The notes beneath the pieces are model-generated. The model was not told the origin of the DNA, ran no database searches, and worked only from the letters and a program-made list of their open reading frames with translations. 64,000 bases of DNA, taken from contig NZ_NISY01000012.1 in the NCBI RefSeq assembly GCF_007595705.1, positions 1 to 64,000 of the forward strand, in the 5' to 3' direction. Made by a program: the position numbers and the translations under genes. Source of the DNA: Streptomyces sp. SAJ15 (GTDB lineage: Bacteria; Actinomycetota; Actinomycetes; Streptomycetales; Streptomycetaceae). Positions 1-8,513 of this stretch are shown in pieces (position 1 is the stretch's first letter; the number at the start of each line of letters is the position of its first letter).

Positions 1-39
1 GCGGCAACGGGCGGAATGTTGCGTCTGGCCCAACTCCGC

Positions 40-453
40 CTACTTGCTGTCCCACGCCTCCGCGAGCGGCACCATGTGGTCGATGTCGAGGCTGCTCGCG
101 TCGGTCTGGTCGACGTCGTCGTAGTAGGAGTGCCACTCCCCGCCGGTGAGCGCACACCGTCCCCCGACCGCGGGCGCCACGGTCGCCTCCTCGATCAGGA
201 CTTCGTTGCGGGTGTGGCAGCCGTCGCGGTCGGCGTCGACCCAGTGCCGGAACGCGTCGCGCGTGTACCCCGCGCGGTCCTCGTCGGCGACGAACAGCGC
301 CGCGATCGCCTCGCGCAGCGTGGTGGCATCGGCCGTGTCCGGCGGCCGCGACGCTTCGGCAGCCCGCCGCACCCCGCCCCTCGCGGCCTCCCTACGCTGT
401 CGGCACCGAGACGGAAGATCGGAACGCCAGAGGCGGGGAAGCGGGGAGTTCAT
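40..453 (-). pseudogene. HNH (DUF1524-type) nuclease remnant
   Basis: The frame encodes the core of a secreted HNH nuclease of the DUF1524/GmrSD C-terminal type: DADRDGCHTRNEVLIEEAT, a Cys near ALTGGEWHSYY, and the catalytic LDIDHMVPLAEAW block. Homologues continue for about 60 more residues, with a conserved RRxAYANDL stretch, but here a TAG stop follows AWDSK. A shifted frame across positions 1-39 reads ASRRSWARRN, which resembles the expected continuation, so a frameshift is likely. The N-terminal 45 residues are not like a signal peptide and lie over the leader of the next gene. I read it as a decayed gene; the rest, if any, lies outside the window. Confidence 0.6.
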
Positions 454-1198
454 GGATCAGATCACGGTGGTCACCGGCGGCGGCCGCGGCATCGGGGCGG
501 CCGTCGCGCTGCGGCTGGCCCGCGCGGGGCACGGCATCGCCATCGGGTACGAGCGGGCCCGGGAACGGGCCGAGGAGACCGCGGCCGCGGTGCGCGCGGA
601 AGGGGTGCGCTGTCTGACGGTCCAGGTGGACACCAGCGTCGCGGAGCAGGTCGAGGCCCTGTTCGACACGGTGAAGGCGGAGTTGGGGACGATCACGGGG
701 CTGGTCAACAACGCCGGGATCACCGGGCCGCTGGGCCGTTTCACCGACGCCTCGCCCGAGGTGATGCGCCGTGTCGTCGACGTCAACGTGACCGGCGCCC
801 TGCTCTGTGCGCGTCGCGCGGCGCGTGAGATGTCCACCCGGCTGGGCGGCCGCGGCGGGGCCATCGTCAACATCTCCTCCGGCGCCGCGACCACCGGCAG
901 CCCCGGCGAGTATGTGCACTACGCGGCCAGCAAGGCGGCGGTGGACGCGATGACGGTGGGGCTGTCGAAGGAGCTGGCGCAGGAGGGCATCCGGGTCAAC
1001 TCGGTGCAGCCCGGCATGGTCGTCACCGAGATCCACGCCGCCATGGGCGACCCGGAGCGGCCCTGGCGAAACCCGGACCGGGTGCCGATGCGCCGGCCCG
1101 GCGAACCCGAGGAGATCGCCGGAGCGGTCGCCTGGCTGCTCTCCCCGGAGGCGTCGTACACCTCCGGCGCCGTGCTGCGGGTGGCCGGCGGCCTGTGA
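452..1198 (+). CDS. SDR family NAD(P)-dependent oxidoreductase
   Basis: A 248-residue classical short-chain dehydrogenase/reductase, similar to FabG-type 3-ketoacyl reductases. It shows the cofactor motif TGGGRGIG near residue 10, the NNAG motif near residue 87, the catalytic Ser in VNISSG and the YAASK Tyr/Lys pair near residue 154, and the usual C-terminal TSGAVLRVAGG. The ATG at 452 is chosen because a purine-rich GGGGAAGCGGGGAG lies just upstream and because the protein then starts directly with the Rossmann strand. Its substrate cannot be told from sequence. It faces an ECF41 sigma factor gene; oxidoreductases are frequent ECF41 neighbours and targets, so it may be part of that regulon, which is an inference. 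Confidence 0.9.
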   Translation: MDQITVVTGGGRGIGAAVALRLARAGHGIAIGYERARERAEETAAAVRAEGVRCLTVQVDTSVAEQVEALFDTVKAELGTITGLVNNAGITGPLGRFTDASPEVMRRVVDVNVTGALLCARRAAREMSTRLGGRGGAIVNISSGAATTGSPGEYVHYAASKAAVDAMTVGLSKELAQEGIRVNSVQPGMVVTEIHAAMGDPERPWRNPDRVPMRRPGEPEEIAGAVAWLLSPEASYTSGAVLRVAGGL

Positions 1199-1218
1199 CC
1201 CGTCCGAGGCCGCCGGCC
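1183..1218. terminator. Hairpin between convergent SDR and sigma genes
   Basis: A perfect inverted repeat with 11-bp arms (GGCCGGCGGCC and its complement GGCCGCCGGCC) and a 14-nt loop overlaps the stop codon of the SDR gene and lies before the end of the convergent ECF gene. No T-tract follows, as is usual in Streptomyces. It could act as a bidirectional terminator. Confidence 0.5.
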
Positions 1219-1231
1219 GTGGACCGCGCCG

Positions 1232-2161
1232 CTACTCCAGCACCCCGGCCAGCTTCTCCGGGTTGCGCACGATGTAGACGCAGGCGATGGCGCCGTCCGC
1301 GACATCGAGGCTGAACGCCATGTCCGGGCGGCCGTCGACGGAGAGCACCACCGCCAACTGCCCGTTGAGCTCGGTGAGGGCGAGTTCGGCGCCCGGCATC
1401 CGCGCCGCGGCGCCGGCCAGGAAGCGGCCGACGTGGTCGGCGGTCTCCAGCACCCGCAACGGCGCCTGCGCCTTGCCGCCACCGTCGCCGATCAGGCGGA
1501 CGCCGGGGGCGAGCAGCGCCAGCAGCCGGCCGAGGTCACCCCCGGCGGCCGCGTCGATGAACTGCTCGGTGAGGGCGCGCCGCTCCGCCGGATCCACGGA
1601 GTACCGCGGCCTGCGCTCGTCCACATGGCGCCGGGCCCGGGCGGCCAGTTGACGCACCGCCGGCTCGCCGCGGTCCAGGGCGGCGGCGATCTCACCGTAC
1701 GGCAGGCCGAACGCCTCCCGCAGCACGAACACCGCCCGCTCCAGCGGCGAGAGCGACTCCATGACGACCAGCACGGCGAAGGAGACCGACTCGGCCAGCA
1801 TCGCGCGCTCCGCGGTGTCCGGCACCGCCTCCCCGAAGCCGGTGACCAGCGGCTCGGGAAGCCAGGGCCCCACATACGCCTCGCGCCGCGACCGCGACTG
1901 CCGCAGCCGGTCGATGGCGAGTCGGGTGGTGATCCGCACGAGGTAGCCGCGCGGTTCGCGGACCTCCGCGCGGTCCGCTCCGGCCCAACGCAGCCAGGTC
2001 TCCTGGACGACGTCCTCCGCGTCGACCACGCTGCCCAGCATCCGGTACGCCACCCCGATGAGCAGGATGCGGTGTTCCTGGAAGACCGCGGTCCGCGTCG
2101 CGGTGTCGGGGTCGTCGCCCAGGTGGGCTTGGGAAGCGCTGTCGGCCGCGGTGGAGGTCAC
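1232..2161 (-). CDS. ECF41-family RNA polymerase sigma factor with SnoaL-like C-terminal domain
   Basis: A 309-residue extracytoplasmic-function sigma factor. Region 2 is at about residues 28-95 (VFQEHRILLIGVAYRMLGSV, then DAEDVVQETWLRW) and region 4 at about 125-180 (LSPLERAVFVLREAFGLPYGEIA). The C-terminal 110 residues form a SnoaL/NTF2-like domain that carries the DGGGK motif, the hallmark of the ECF41 group; in studied members this extension controls activity in place of an anti-sigma factor. A GTG start at 2161 fits the family start. It lies 42 bp after the HelD gene on the same strand and converges on the SDR gene. I did not find a match to the known ECF41 promoter (TGTCACA and CGTC) near either gene. 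Confidence 0.92.
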   Translation of the reverse strand: MTSTAADSASQAHLGDDPDTATRTAVFQEHRILLIGVAYRMLGSVVDAEDVVQETWLRWAGADRAEVREPRGYLVRITTRLAIDRLRQSRSRREAYVGPWLPEPLVTGFGEAVPDTAERAMLAESVSFAVLVVMESLSPLERAVFVLREAFGLPYGEIAAALDRGEPAVRQLAARARRHVDERRPRYSVDPAERRALTEQFIDAAAGGDLGRLLALLAPGVRLIGDGGGKAQAPLRVLETADHVGRFLAGAAARMPGAELALTELNGQLAVVLSVDGRPDMAFSLDVADGAIACVYIVRNPEKLAGVLE

Positions 2162-2203
2162 CGGCCCATCCCAGCCGACAACCCGCGCGGTGTCCAGCGC
2201 CCG

Positions 2204-4438
2204 CTACACCGGAACGGCCGACGACTCGGTCACCTGCTCCGAGGTCGCCTCAGCGACCCGCTCGGGGACCGGCGCGGCAGCCGACTCCGAGGTCGACGCG
2301 GCGGCCGACTCCGAGGACGGCCCGGTGGCCTGCGCGGCGGCCGGAGTCCGCAGGGCAGCCGGCAGCGGAAGGGCGTGCAGCACCTCCAGACGGGAGACCG
2401 CGCGGGTGAGCGCCACGTACAACCGGTGCAGTCCGCGGGGTTCGGCCGCGACGATCTCGGCCGGCTCCACGACGATGACATGGTCGTACTCCAGGCCCTT
2501 GGCGAGCGACGCGGGCAGCGCGGTGACGCGGCCGTCCGCATTCGAGGGGCCGGCCGGGGTCCCGGTGTCGATGCCCTCGGCCCGCAGCACCTCCCGCAGC
2601 GCTTCCAGTGCGGCGTCAGCGGCGATCACGGCGATGGAGCCCTCGCGCTCCAGGGCGGCGCGCACGGCCGCCGCGACCCCGGGGGCGAGGCCGGCGGCGG
2701 GCAGCGCCACGACACGCAGGTCACCGTCCCCGCGCATCGAGCGGGCCGGTGGGACGTCCACGTCCAGCGCGGTCAGCAGCCGGTTGGCCAGCGCGACGAC
2801 GGCGGCGGGCACCCGGAATCCCGTGGTGAGCGGCGCGATGGCGGCCTCCGGCTTGCCCATGTGGGCGAGGTGGGTCGGCCAGTCGCGGGCGGCCCAAGGG
2901 GTGGTGCCCTGGGCCAGGTCGCCCAGGACGGTGAGCGAACCGAAGCCACTGCGGCGGGCGATGGCGCGGCACTGCATCGGGGAGAGGTCCTGCGCCTCGT
3001 CGACGACCACATGGCCGTACCCGTCGGGCCGCTCGATGAGCCCCGCCACCTCGTCGATCAGCACCAGGTCGGCGGGGGCCCAGTGCGCGCTCCGGTAGGA
3101 GCGGGGCGGCCTGCGCCAGCGGATCGCGGTCTGCTCCGGTTCGGTGAGCAGTCCGTCCGCGGCCCGCGCCAGGACCGTCGGATCGGTCAGCAGGGTGGCC
3201 ACCAGCTCTTCCGGGCGCACGGCGGGCCACACCTCGTCCAGGAGGGCGCCGATCGCCTTGGCCCGCCCCATGCGCCGCAGCCAGGCGGCGGGCGGCGGCC
3301 CGGCGCGACGCTCGGCCTGACGCTGTATCAGGGCCACCACGCGGGAGCGCACCCGCTCGCGCCCCACGGCGTACGGCGGGGTCTGGGCGAGCACCTCGTC
3401 GACGACCTGGCGCAGCTCCTCGACGTCGAGGCGCCAACGGTAGGAGCCGTCGGGGACGGCGAGCGGCTCGCCGGGGGCGCGCACCCTGTCGTACAGCGCT
3501 CGGTGGAGGACCTCGGCCATCGCCGCGCCGTGTTTGACCCGGGCGGCGGCCGGATCGTCGGGGGCGGTGACGGCGACGCGCTCCCGCGCGATGAGGTCCT
3601 CGACGGTGCACTGCCGGACGTCGGCCTCGCCGAGAGCCGGCAGCACCTGCGCGATGTACCGCAGGAAGGCGCGGTTGGGGCCGATGACGAGCATGCCGCC
3701 GCGCTGGATGCGCTGGGGGTGGGTGTAGAGCAGATACGCGGCGCGGTGCAGGCCGACGGCGGTCTTGCCGGTGCCGGGGGCGCCCTGGACGCAGACGGAG
3801 GCGGCCAGTTCACGCCGCACGAGGTCGTCCTGTTCGGGCTGGATGGTCGCGACGATGTCACGCATCGGTCCGACGCGCGGGCGCTCGATCTCGGCGGCGA
3901 CGATGCGGCTGGCGTCGGTGGGCCCGGGCCGCGCGCCCTCCGGCTCCGCCACGGGCGGCCGGTCGCCGAGGTGCTCGTCCTCCAGGCTGGTCAGGTCCGC
4001 GGCCTCGCCCCGGCCGAGCGGGGCCCAGCCGAAGCGGCGGCGCACCGCGACGCCGTGCGGCTCCCGGGGCCCCGCCTGGTAGAAGGTGCGGGAGACCGGC
4101 GCGCGCCAGTCCACGACCAGCGGCGGGGCGGCCGGGTGGGGCGCGATGCGGCGCCGGCCGATGTAGTAGCGCTGGCCCTGGTGGTCGCCCGCGGCGGGCT
4201 CGTCGACGAAGTCGAGGCGACCGAAGAAGGGCGGGCTGTCCGGCTCCTCGGCCAGCTCCTTGGCGTGGCTGCGCAGATAGCGGCCGAGGGCCTCCGCGCT
4301 GGCTCCGCTGCCGGCGACGTCCTCACCGGAGACGACCCGCTCACCGGCGGCCTCGACCATACGGGTCATGGCCGCCCGGCAGGTGTCGACGTAGGTCCGC
4401 TCCGCGCCCAGCGCGTCGTCGAGTGCGTCCGAGGTCAT
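2204..4438 (-). CDS. HelD-like RNA polymerase recycling ATPase/helicase
   Basis: A 744-residue superfamily 1 helicase-like protein of the HelD group, which removes stalled RNA polymerase from DNA in Gram-positive bacteria. An N-terminal helical region (AERTYVDTCRAAMTRMVEAAGE) is followed by the Walker A motif GAPGTGKT at about residue 220, VVDEAQDLSPMQ (Walker B) at about 475, a GDLAQGTTPW motif and the C-terminal LYVALTRAVSRLEVLHALP helicase motif. The last 40 residues are a Ser/Ala/Glu-rich tail without known function. The gene lies 33 bp after a TetR gene and is probably co-transcribed with it. HelD paralogues in actinobacteria can give rifamycin tolerance; whether this copy does is not shown by sequence. 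Confidence 0.88.
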   Translation of the reverse strand: MTSDALDDALGAERTYVDTCRAAMTRMVEAAGERVVSGEDVAGSGASAEALGRYLRSHAKELAEEPDSPPFFGRLDFVDEPAAGDHQGQRYYIGRRRIAPHPAAPPLVVDWRAPVSRTFYQAGPREPHGVAVRRRFGWAPLGRGEAADLTSLEDEHLGDRPPVAEPEGARPGPTDASRIVAAEIERPRVGPMRDIVATIQPEQDDLVRRELAASVCVQGAPGTGKTAVGLHRAAYLLYTHPQRIQRGGMLVIGPNRAFLRYIAQVLPALGEADVRQCTVEDLIARERVAVTAPDDPAAARVKHGAAMAEVLHRALYDRVRAPGEPLAVPDGSYRWRLDVEELRQVVDEVLAQTPPYAVGRERVRSRVVALIQRQAERRAGPPPAAWLRRMGRAKAIGALLDEVWPAVRPEELVATLLTDPTVLARAADGLLTEPEQTAIRWRRPPRSYRSAHWAPADLVLIDEVAGLIERPDGYGHVVVDEAQDLSPMQCRAIARRSGFGSLTVLGDLAQGTTPWAARDWPTHLAHMGKPEAAIAPLTTGFRVPAAVVALANRLLTALDVDVPPARSMRGDGDLRVVALPAAGLAPGVAAAVRAALEREGSIAVIAADAALEALREVLRAEGIDTGTPAGPSNADGRVTALPASLAKGLEYDHVIVVEPAEIVAAEPRGLHRLYVALTRAVSRLEVLHALPLPAALRTPAAAQATGPSSESAAASTSESAAAPVPERVAEATSEQVTESSAVPV

Positions 4439-4471
4439 GCCTCTTCTCCTTGTCGGCTTGCGGGTCTCGGT

Positions 4472-5119
4472 TCAGCGGAGGTCGGCGAGGCCGTCGCCGA
4501 GCAGCCCGAAGGCGTGTTCCGCGGCGGCCACCGCGGCCGGGTGCGCCTGAGCCGCCGTCATGCCGCCGTCGGCGACGCACCGCCAGTTGTCGAGGGCGAG
4601 GATCCGCTGGGTGGTGACGATCTGCCCGGCGGCCAGCCGCGCGGTGAGCTCGGCGTGCGCGCCGCCGGGCAGCACCTCGCGCAGCGCGCCGGCCAGCGCC
4701 TCCTCCGAACGGGTCGTGTACGCGTGGAGGCGGGCGACCAGGCTGGGCGTGGAGTACAGCAGCTGATGGAACGCCAGCACCTGGGGGTGGTCGCAGAGGC
4801 CGGTGACGGGGTCGCGCGCGTCGAGGGCCGCGAGGAAGTGCCGGCGCAGCGCGGTCAGCGGCGCCTCTCCGGCCGGGCGCCCCCGCACCACCCGGGCGGC
4901 CTCGTCCTCGTGATCGGCGAAGCGGTGCAGCACCAGGTCCTCTTTGCTGGGGAAGTACCGGAAGAGCGTGGGCTTGGAGACCTCGGCGGCCGCCGCCACC
5001 TCGGCGACGGACACATGGTCGTAGCCCGCGTCGAGGAAGAGGGTGATCGCGGTGTCGGAGATCGTCTCGATCGTCCGCCGGCGCTTGCGCTCGCGCAGAC
5101 CGGGCTGAGGCTTCGTCAT
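4472..5119 (-). CDS. TetR family transcriptional regulator
   Basis: A 215-residue TetR-type repressor. The N-terminal helix-turn-helix is clear (RRTIETISDTAITLFLDAGY, then VSVAEVAAAAEVSKPTLFRYFPSKEDL, about residues 12-55). The C-terminal ligand domain is a typical TetR_C type with DPVTGLCDHPQVLAFHQLL. It sits first in a probable operon with helD and is divergent from the phoD-like gene at 5265. The start codon lies only a few bases after a likely promoter (TTGACC, 18 bp, TACCGT on the minus strand), so the transcript may be nearly leaderless. Two direct repeats TTACCCRGTYA in the shared 145-bp spacer could be its operator. Confidence 0.88.
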   Translation of the reverse strand: MTKPQPGLRERKRRRTIETISDTAITLFLDAGYDHVSVAEVAAAAEVSKPTLFRYFPSKEDLVLHRFADHEDEAARVVRGRPAGEAPLTALRRHFLAALDARDPVTGLCDHPQVLAFHQLLYSTPSLVARLHAYTTRSEEALAGALREVLPGGAHAELTARLAAGQIVTTQRILALDNWRCVADGGMTAAQAHPAAVAAAEHAFGLLGDGLADLR

Positions 5120-5143
5120 GCGACAACGGTACGCCCATGCCCG

Positions 5144-5171
5144 TTACCCGGTCAATGTTTTTACCCAGTTA
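5144..5171. promoter_or_regulatory. Paired direct repeats, candidate TetR operator
   Basis: TTACCCGGTCA at 5144 and TTACCCAGTTA at 5161 are direct repeats 17 bp apart. They overlap the probable -35 region of the tetR promoter in the space shared with the divergent phoD-like gene. This position suggests autoregulation, but binding is inferred only. Confidence 0.35.
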
Positions 5172-5264
5172 CAAAATTCGACGCGTGCGGGCGTTCATCG
5201 AATGTTCGACCGCGGGGCATCTCGTACCGATAGCAACGTGCCCACGAACGACGGAAGGATCTTC

Positions 5265-6857
5265 ATGGCTATCGGACCGGAATCCGGGAGAACGGTCGAC
5301 CGGCGGGCGGTGCTGCGGGGCTCCGCCGCCGCGTCCGCGGCGATGGCGCTGCCGACGGCGGCGCTGACGGGCCTCGGCGCCGCCCCCGCGCAGGCGCTGT
5401 CCGGGCGGCCGCGTGCCGGCTGGGGTGTCCAGGTGGGCGACGTCACCACCTCCTCGGGCCTGGTGTGGGTGCGCTCCGACCGCCCGGCCCGCATGGTCGT
5501 GGAGACCTCCACGACCGGGTCCTTCGCCCGCCCGCGGCGCTGGCGCGGCCCGCTGCTGGGCCCCGGCACGGACTTCACCGGCACCACGGCGCTGCGCGGG
5601 CTGGCGCCGGGCGCCCAGGTCCACTACCGGGTGCTGCTATCCGATCCGGACGATCCACGACGCACCGGCGAGCCGGTGTACGGCACCTTCCGCACCGCGC
5701 CCGCGGGGCGCCGGCGCGGGGTGCGCTTCGTGTGGTCGGGAGACCTGGCGGGACAGGGCTGGGGCATCAACCCGGACCTGGGCGGCTACCGCGTCTTCGA
5801 GGAGATGCGCCGACTGGACCCCGACTTCTTCCTGTGCAGCGGCGACAACGTCTACGCGGACGGGCCGATCGCGGCGACCGTCGCACTGCCGGACGGCACC
5901 ACCTGGCGCAACATCACCACCGAGGAGAAGTCCAAGGTCGCCGAGACCCTGGACGAGTACCGCGGCAACTTCCGCTACAACCTGTTGGACGCCAACCTCC
6001 GCGCCTTCAACGCCCAGGTGCCCTCGATCGTGCAGTGGGACGACCACGAGGTCGTCAACAACTGGTATCCGGGCGAGATCCTCACCGATCCGCGCTACAC
6101 CGAGAAGCGGGTGGACGTGCTGGCCGCGCGGGCCCGCCGGGCCTTCAGCGAGTACTTCCCCGTCCCCACGCTCCGCTCGGACCGCCATGGCCGGATGTAC
6201 CGGGTGGTGCGGCACGGCCCGCTGCTGGACGTGTTCGTCCTGGACATGCGCACCCACCGCAACGCCAACTCGCCGGGCCGACAGCCCGAGGACGCCCAGG
6301 GCGTCCTGGGCGCCGAGCAGTCGGCCTGGCTCAAGCGGGAGCTGTCGCGCTCCCGCGCGGTGTGGAAGGTGATCGCCTCCGACATGCCGCTGGGCCTGGT
6401 GGTGACGGACGGCCCGACGGACGTCGAGGCGGTCGCGCAGGGCGACCCGGGCGCCCCGCTCGGCCGGGAGCTCCAGATCGCCGAGGTGCTGCGGCACATC
6501 AAGCACCGGCGGATCACCGGCACGGTATGGCTCACCGCCGACGTCCACTACACCTCCGCCCAGCACTACGACCCCGCGCGGGCGGCGTTCCAGGACTTCG
6601 CGCCCTTCTGGGAGTTCGTCACCGGGCCGCTGAACGCCGGCTCGTTCCCCGCGGTGAAGCTGGACGGGACCTTCGGCCCCGAGCAGCCCTTCGTCAAGGC
6701 GCCGGACCGGGCCAACGTCTCCCCCGCCGAGGGCTTCCAGTTCTACGGCGAGGTGGAGATCGACGGCGACAGCGGCGAGCTGACGGTCCGCCTGCGCGAG
6801 GTGGGCGGCGGGGTACTCTTCCGCAAGGTGCTCCAGCCCGGCCGGGTCGGCCAGTAG
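5265..6857 (+). CDS. Secreted PhoD-family alkaline phosphatase/phosphodiesterase
   Basis: A 530-residue PhoD-like metallophosphoesterase. The N-terminus has a Tat signal: a twin Arg in TVDRRAVLRGSAAA followed by a hydrophobic stretch and an AQA cleavage site near residue 45. An N-terminal Fn3-like PhoD_N domain (WGVQVGDVTTSSGLVWVRSD) precedes the catalytic domain with SGDNVYADG, WDDHEVVNN and TADVHYTSAQHYDP, which supply metal ligands. The enzyme releases phosphate from phosphodiesters outside the cell, using Ca and Fe in studied members. ATG 5265 is chosen over upstream starts because of the GGAAGGA site 6 bp before it and the immediate Tat signal. No clear PHO box was seen. Confidence 0.93.
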   Translation: MAIGPESGRTVDRRAVLRGSAAASAAMALPTAALTGLGAAPAQALSGRPRAGWGVQVGDVTTSSGLVWVRSDRPARMVVETSTTGSFARPRRWRGPLLGPGTDFTGTTALRGLAPGAQVHYRVLLSDPDDPRRTGEPVYGTFRTAPAGRRRGVRFVWSGDLAGQGWGINPDLGGYRVFEEMRRLDPDFFLCSGDNVYADGPIAATVALPDGTTWRNITTEEKSKVAETLDEYRGNFRYNLLDANLRAFNAQVPSIVQWDDHEVVNNWYPGEILTDPRYTEKRVDVLAARARRAFSEYFPVPTLRSDRHGRMYRVVRHGPLLDVFVLDMRTHRNANSPGRQPEDAQGVLGAEQSAWLKRELSRSRAVWKVIASDMPLGLVVTDGPTDVEAVAQGDPGAPLGRELQIAEVLRHIKHRRITGTVWLTADVHYTSAQHYDPARAAFQDFAPFWEFVTGPLNAGSFPAVKLDGTFGPEQPFVKAPDRANVSPAEGFQFYGEVEIDGDSGELTVRLREVGGGVLFRKVLQPGRVGQ

Positions 6858-6999
6858 GGCGAGCCCCCGCGCGAGCGTGGCGAAGAGCGATGTGGTTGAC
6901 GAGCGTACGAAACCGGGCGTTAGGGGCGTAGGAGCCTCTTTTACTCACCGGACACAGAGCGTTCGTGATCACGCAACACCGCTCGGCGAGGGTGTGGGC

Positions 7000-8403
7000 A
7001 TGACTCATGTGACTCCCGCACACTCCCGTCGCCACCACCACTGGCGGCGCGATCTCGTCGAACTCGCCGCCCTCTTCACGGCGGTGGCGGTCGCTGACAC
7101 GATCGCCAACACCATCGCACACGGCCCCGACGGTCGGGCGCTGCTCCTGGCGTCCGCCGTGACCCTGCTGGCCACCGCCGGGTTCCACACCTGGTGGGCC
7201 CGGCGGCACAGCCATGCGCCGCCGGGCCTCCCGACATCCACGCCCGATACCGCCGCCGGGGCCCCCGCCCCGGCCCCCGCGGCGGTACCGGGCACCGAGA
7301 GCGGCACCGCGGTGTGGCGGATGCGGACGACCGTACGGGACAAGCCGGGCAGCCTCGCCACGCTGTGCGGGGCGCTCGCCCGGCACGGCATCGACATCCT
7401 GACCCTCCAGGCCCATCCGCTGGCCGACGGGGCGGTGGACGAGTTCCTGCTGCGCGCCCCCGGTGCCCTGTCGCCGGCCGAGCTGACGCGCGCCGTCACC
7501 GCCGGCGGCGGCAGCTCCACCTGGGTCGAGCGGGCCGACGCCCATGACCTGGTCGACACCCCGACCCGCGTGCTGAACCTGGCCACCCGCACCGCGCTGG
7601 ACCCCGCCGAGCTCCCGCTGGCGCTGCGTCAGCTGCTCGGCCGCTGCACCATCCGCACGCTCCCCGCCGCCTCGCTGGCCGGACGGCCGCTGGCCGAACC
7701 GCTGCCGGTCGAAGCCGTGCTGGAGGAGACCGTGATGCGGCTGCGCGACCCCGCGGGCGGGGCGCTCACCATCGAGCGACCGTACCTGCCCTTCACCCCG
7801 ACGGAGTTCGCCCGCGCCCGCGCGCTGGTCGAGCTGGACACACGGCTCGGCCCCCGCGTGCCGCCCCGGCGTGATGTGTTGACGCTGCCCGAGGGGAACG
7901 AGATCACCGTGCGCCGCGCGGGCCCCGGCGACCTCGCGGCCGCCCGCGCGATGCACGAGCGTTGCTCGACCGCCACCCTGGAGCAGCGCTATCACGGCCC
8001 GGTGGGCGACGCGGAACGCTATCTGAACCATCTGCTGAGCCCGCGCCACGGCCGCACCCTGGCCGCCTACACCGCCTCCGGGCGGCTGACCGCCCTCGGC
8101 CATCTGCTCTGGGACGGGGACGAGACCGAGGTCGCGCTGCTGGTCGAGGACGCGTGGCAGCGCCGCGGCATCGGCTCCGAGCTGCTGCGGCGGCTGGTGG
8201 CCATGGCCGCGGAGACCGAGTGCGCGAGCGTCTACGCGGTCACCCGTTCGGCCAACACCGGCATGGTGGCGACCATGCGCGGCCTGGGGCTTCCCCTGGA
8301 CTACCAGATCGAGGAGGGCACCCTCGTCATCACCGCCCGGATCGCCGCGACACCGGCGTCCGCGCCGGCGCCCGTCTCCCCGCCGCGCGGGCACCGGCCG
8401 TAA
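7000..8403 (+). CDS. Membrane-ACT-GNAT acetyltransferase fusion protein
   Basis: A 467-residue protein with three parts. The N-terminus has a His/Arg-rich start and two probable membrane helices (about residues 20-37 and 48-66). An ACT-like domain follows (WRMRTTVRDKPGSLATLCGA, about 105-175), a fold that binds amino acids or other small ligands. The C-terminal third is a GNAT acetyltransferase (ITVRRAGPGDLAAARAMHER, acetyl-CoA motif WQRRGIGSELLRRLV). This suggests a membrane-held acetyltransferase gated by a small ligand; the target is unknown. ATG 7000 is preferred because of GGCGAGGGTGTGGGC upstream. A possible promoter (TTGACG at 6896, TTAGGG about 18 bp later) precedes it. Confidence 0.85.
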   Translation: MTHVTPAHSRRHHHWRRDLVELAALFTAVAVADTIANTIAHGPDGRALLLASAVTLLATAGFHTWWARRHSHAPPGLPTSTPDTAAGAPAPAPAAVPGTESGTAVWRMRTTVRDKPGSLATLCGALARHGIDILTLQAHPLADGAVDEFLLRAPGALSPAELTRAVTAGGGSSTWVERADAHDLVDTPTRVLNLATRTALDPAELPLALRQLLGRCTIRTLPAASLAGRPLAEPLPVEAVLEETVMRLRDPAGGALTIERPYLPFTPTEFARARALVELDTRLGPRVPPRRDVLTLPEGNEITVRRAGPGDLAAARAMHERCSTATLEQRYHGPVGDAERYLNHLLSPRHGRTLAAYTASGRLTALGHLLWDGDETEVALLVEDAWQRRGIGSELLRRLVAMAAETECASVYAVTRSANTGMVATMRGLGLPLDYQIEEGTLVITARIAATPASAPAPVSPPRGHRP

Positions 8404-8513
8404 CCGCGCCGGCCGAACACCGCCCCGACCGGGGCCGGGAACTCCGACGCCCATCGGCCACGCGTATCCCGGCGGTGATGACGCGACGGCCCCGGCCGTA
8501 CGAGGATGACCAC

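Noticed and set aside
380..450. An ECF41-type promoter before the SDR gene
   Set aside because: A TGTCGGC word is present but the TGTCACA box and a CGTC at the right distance are not.
1433..5233. A very long open frame on the plus strand across the sigma, HelD and TetR genes
   Set aside because: It is antisense to three well-supported genes, has Arg/Gly/His-rich composition and no homology; such frames are an effect of very high GC at third positions.
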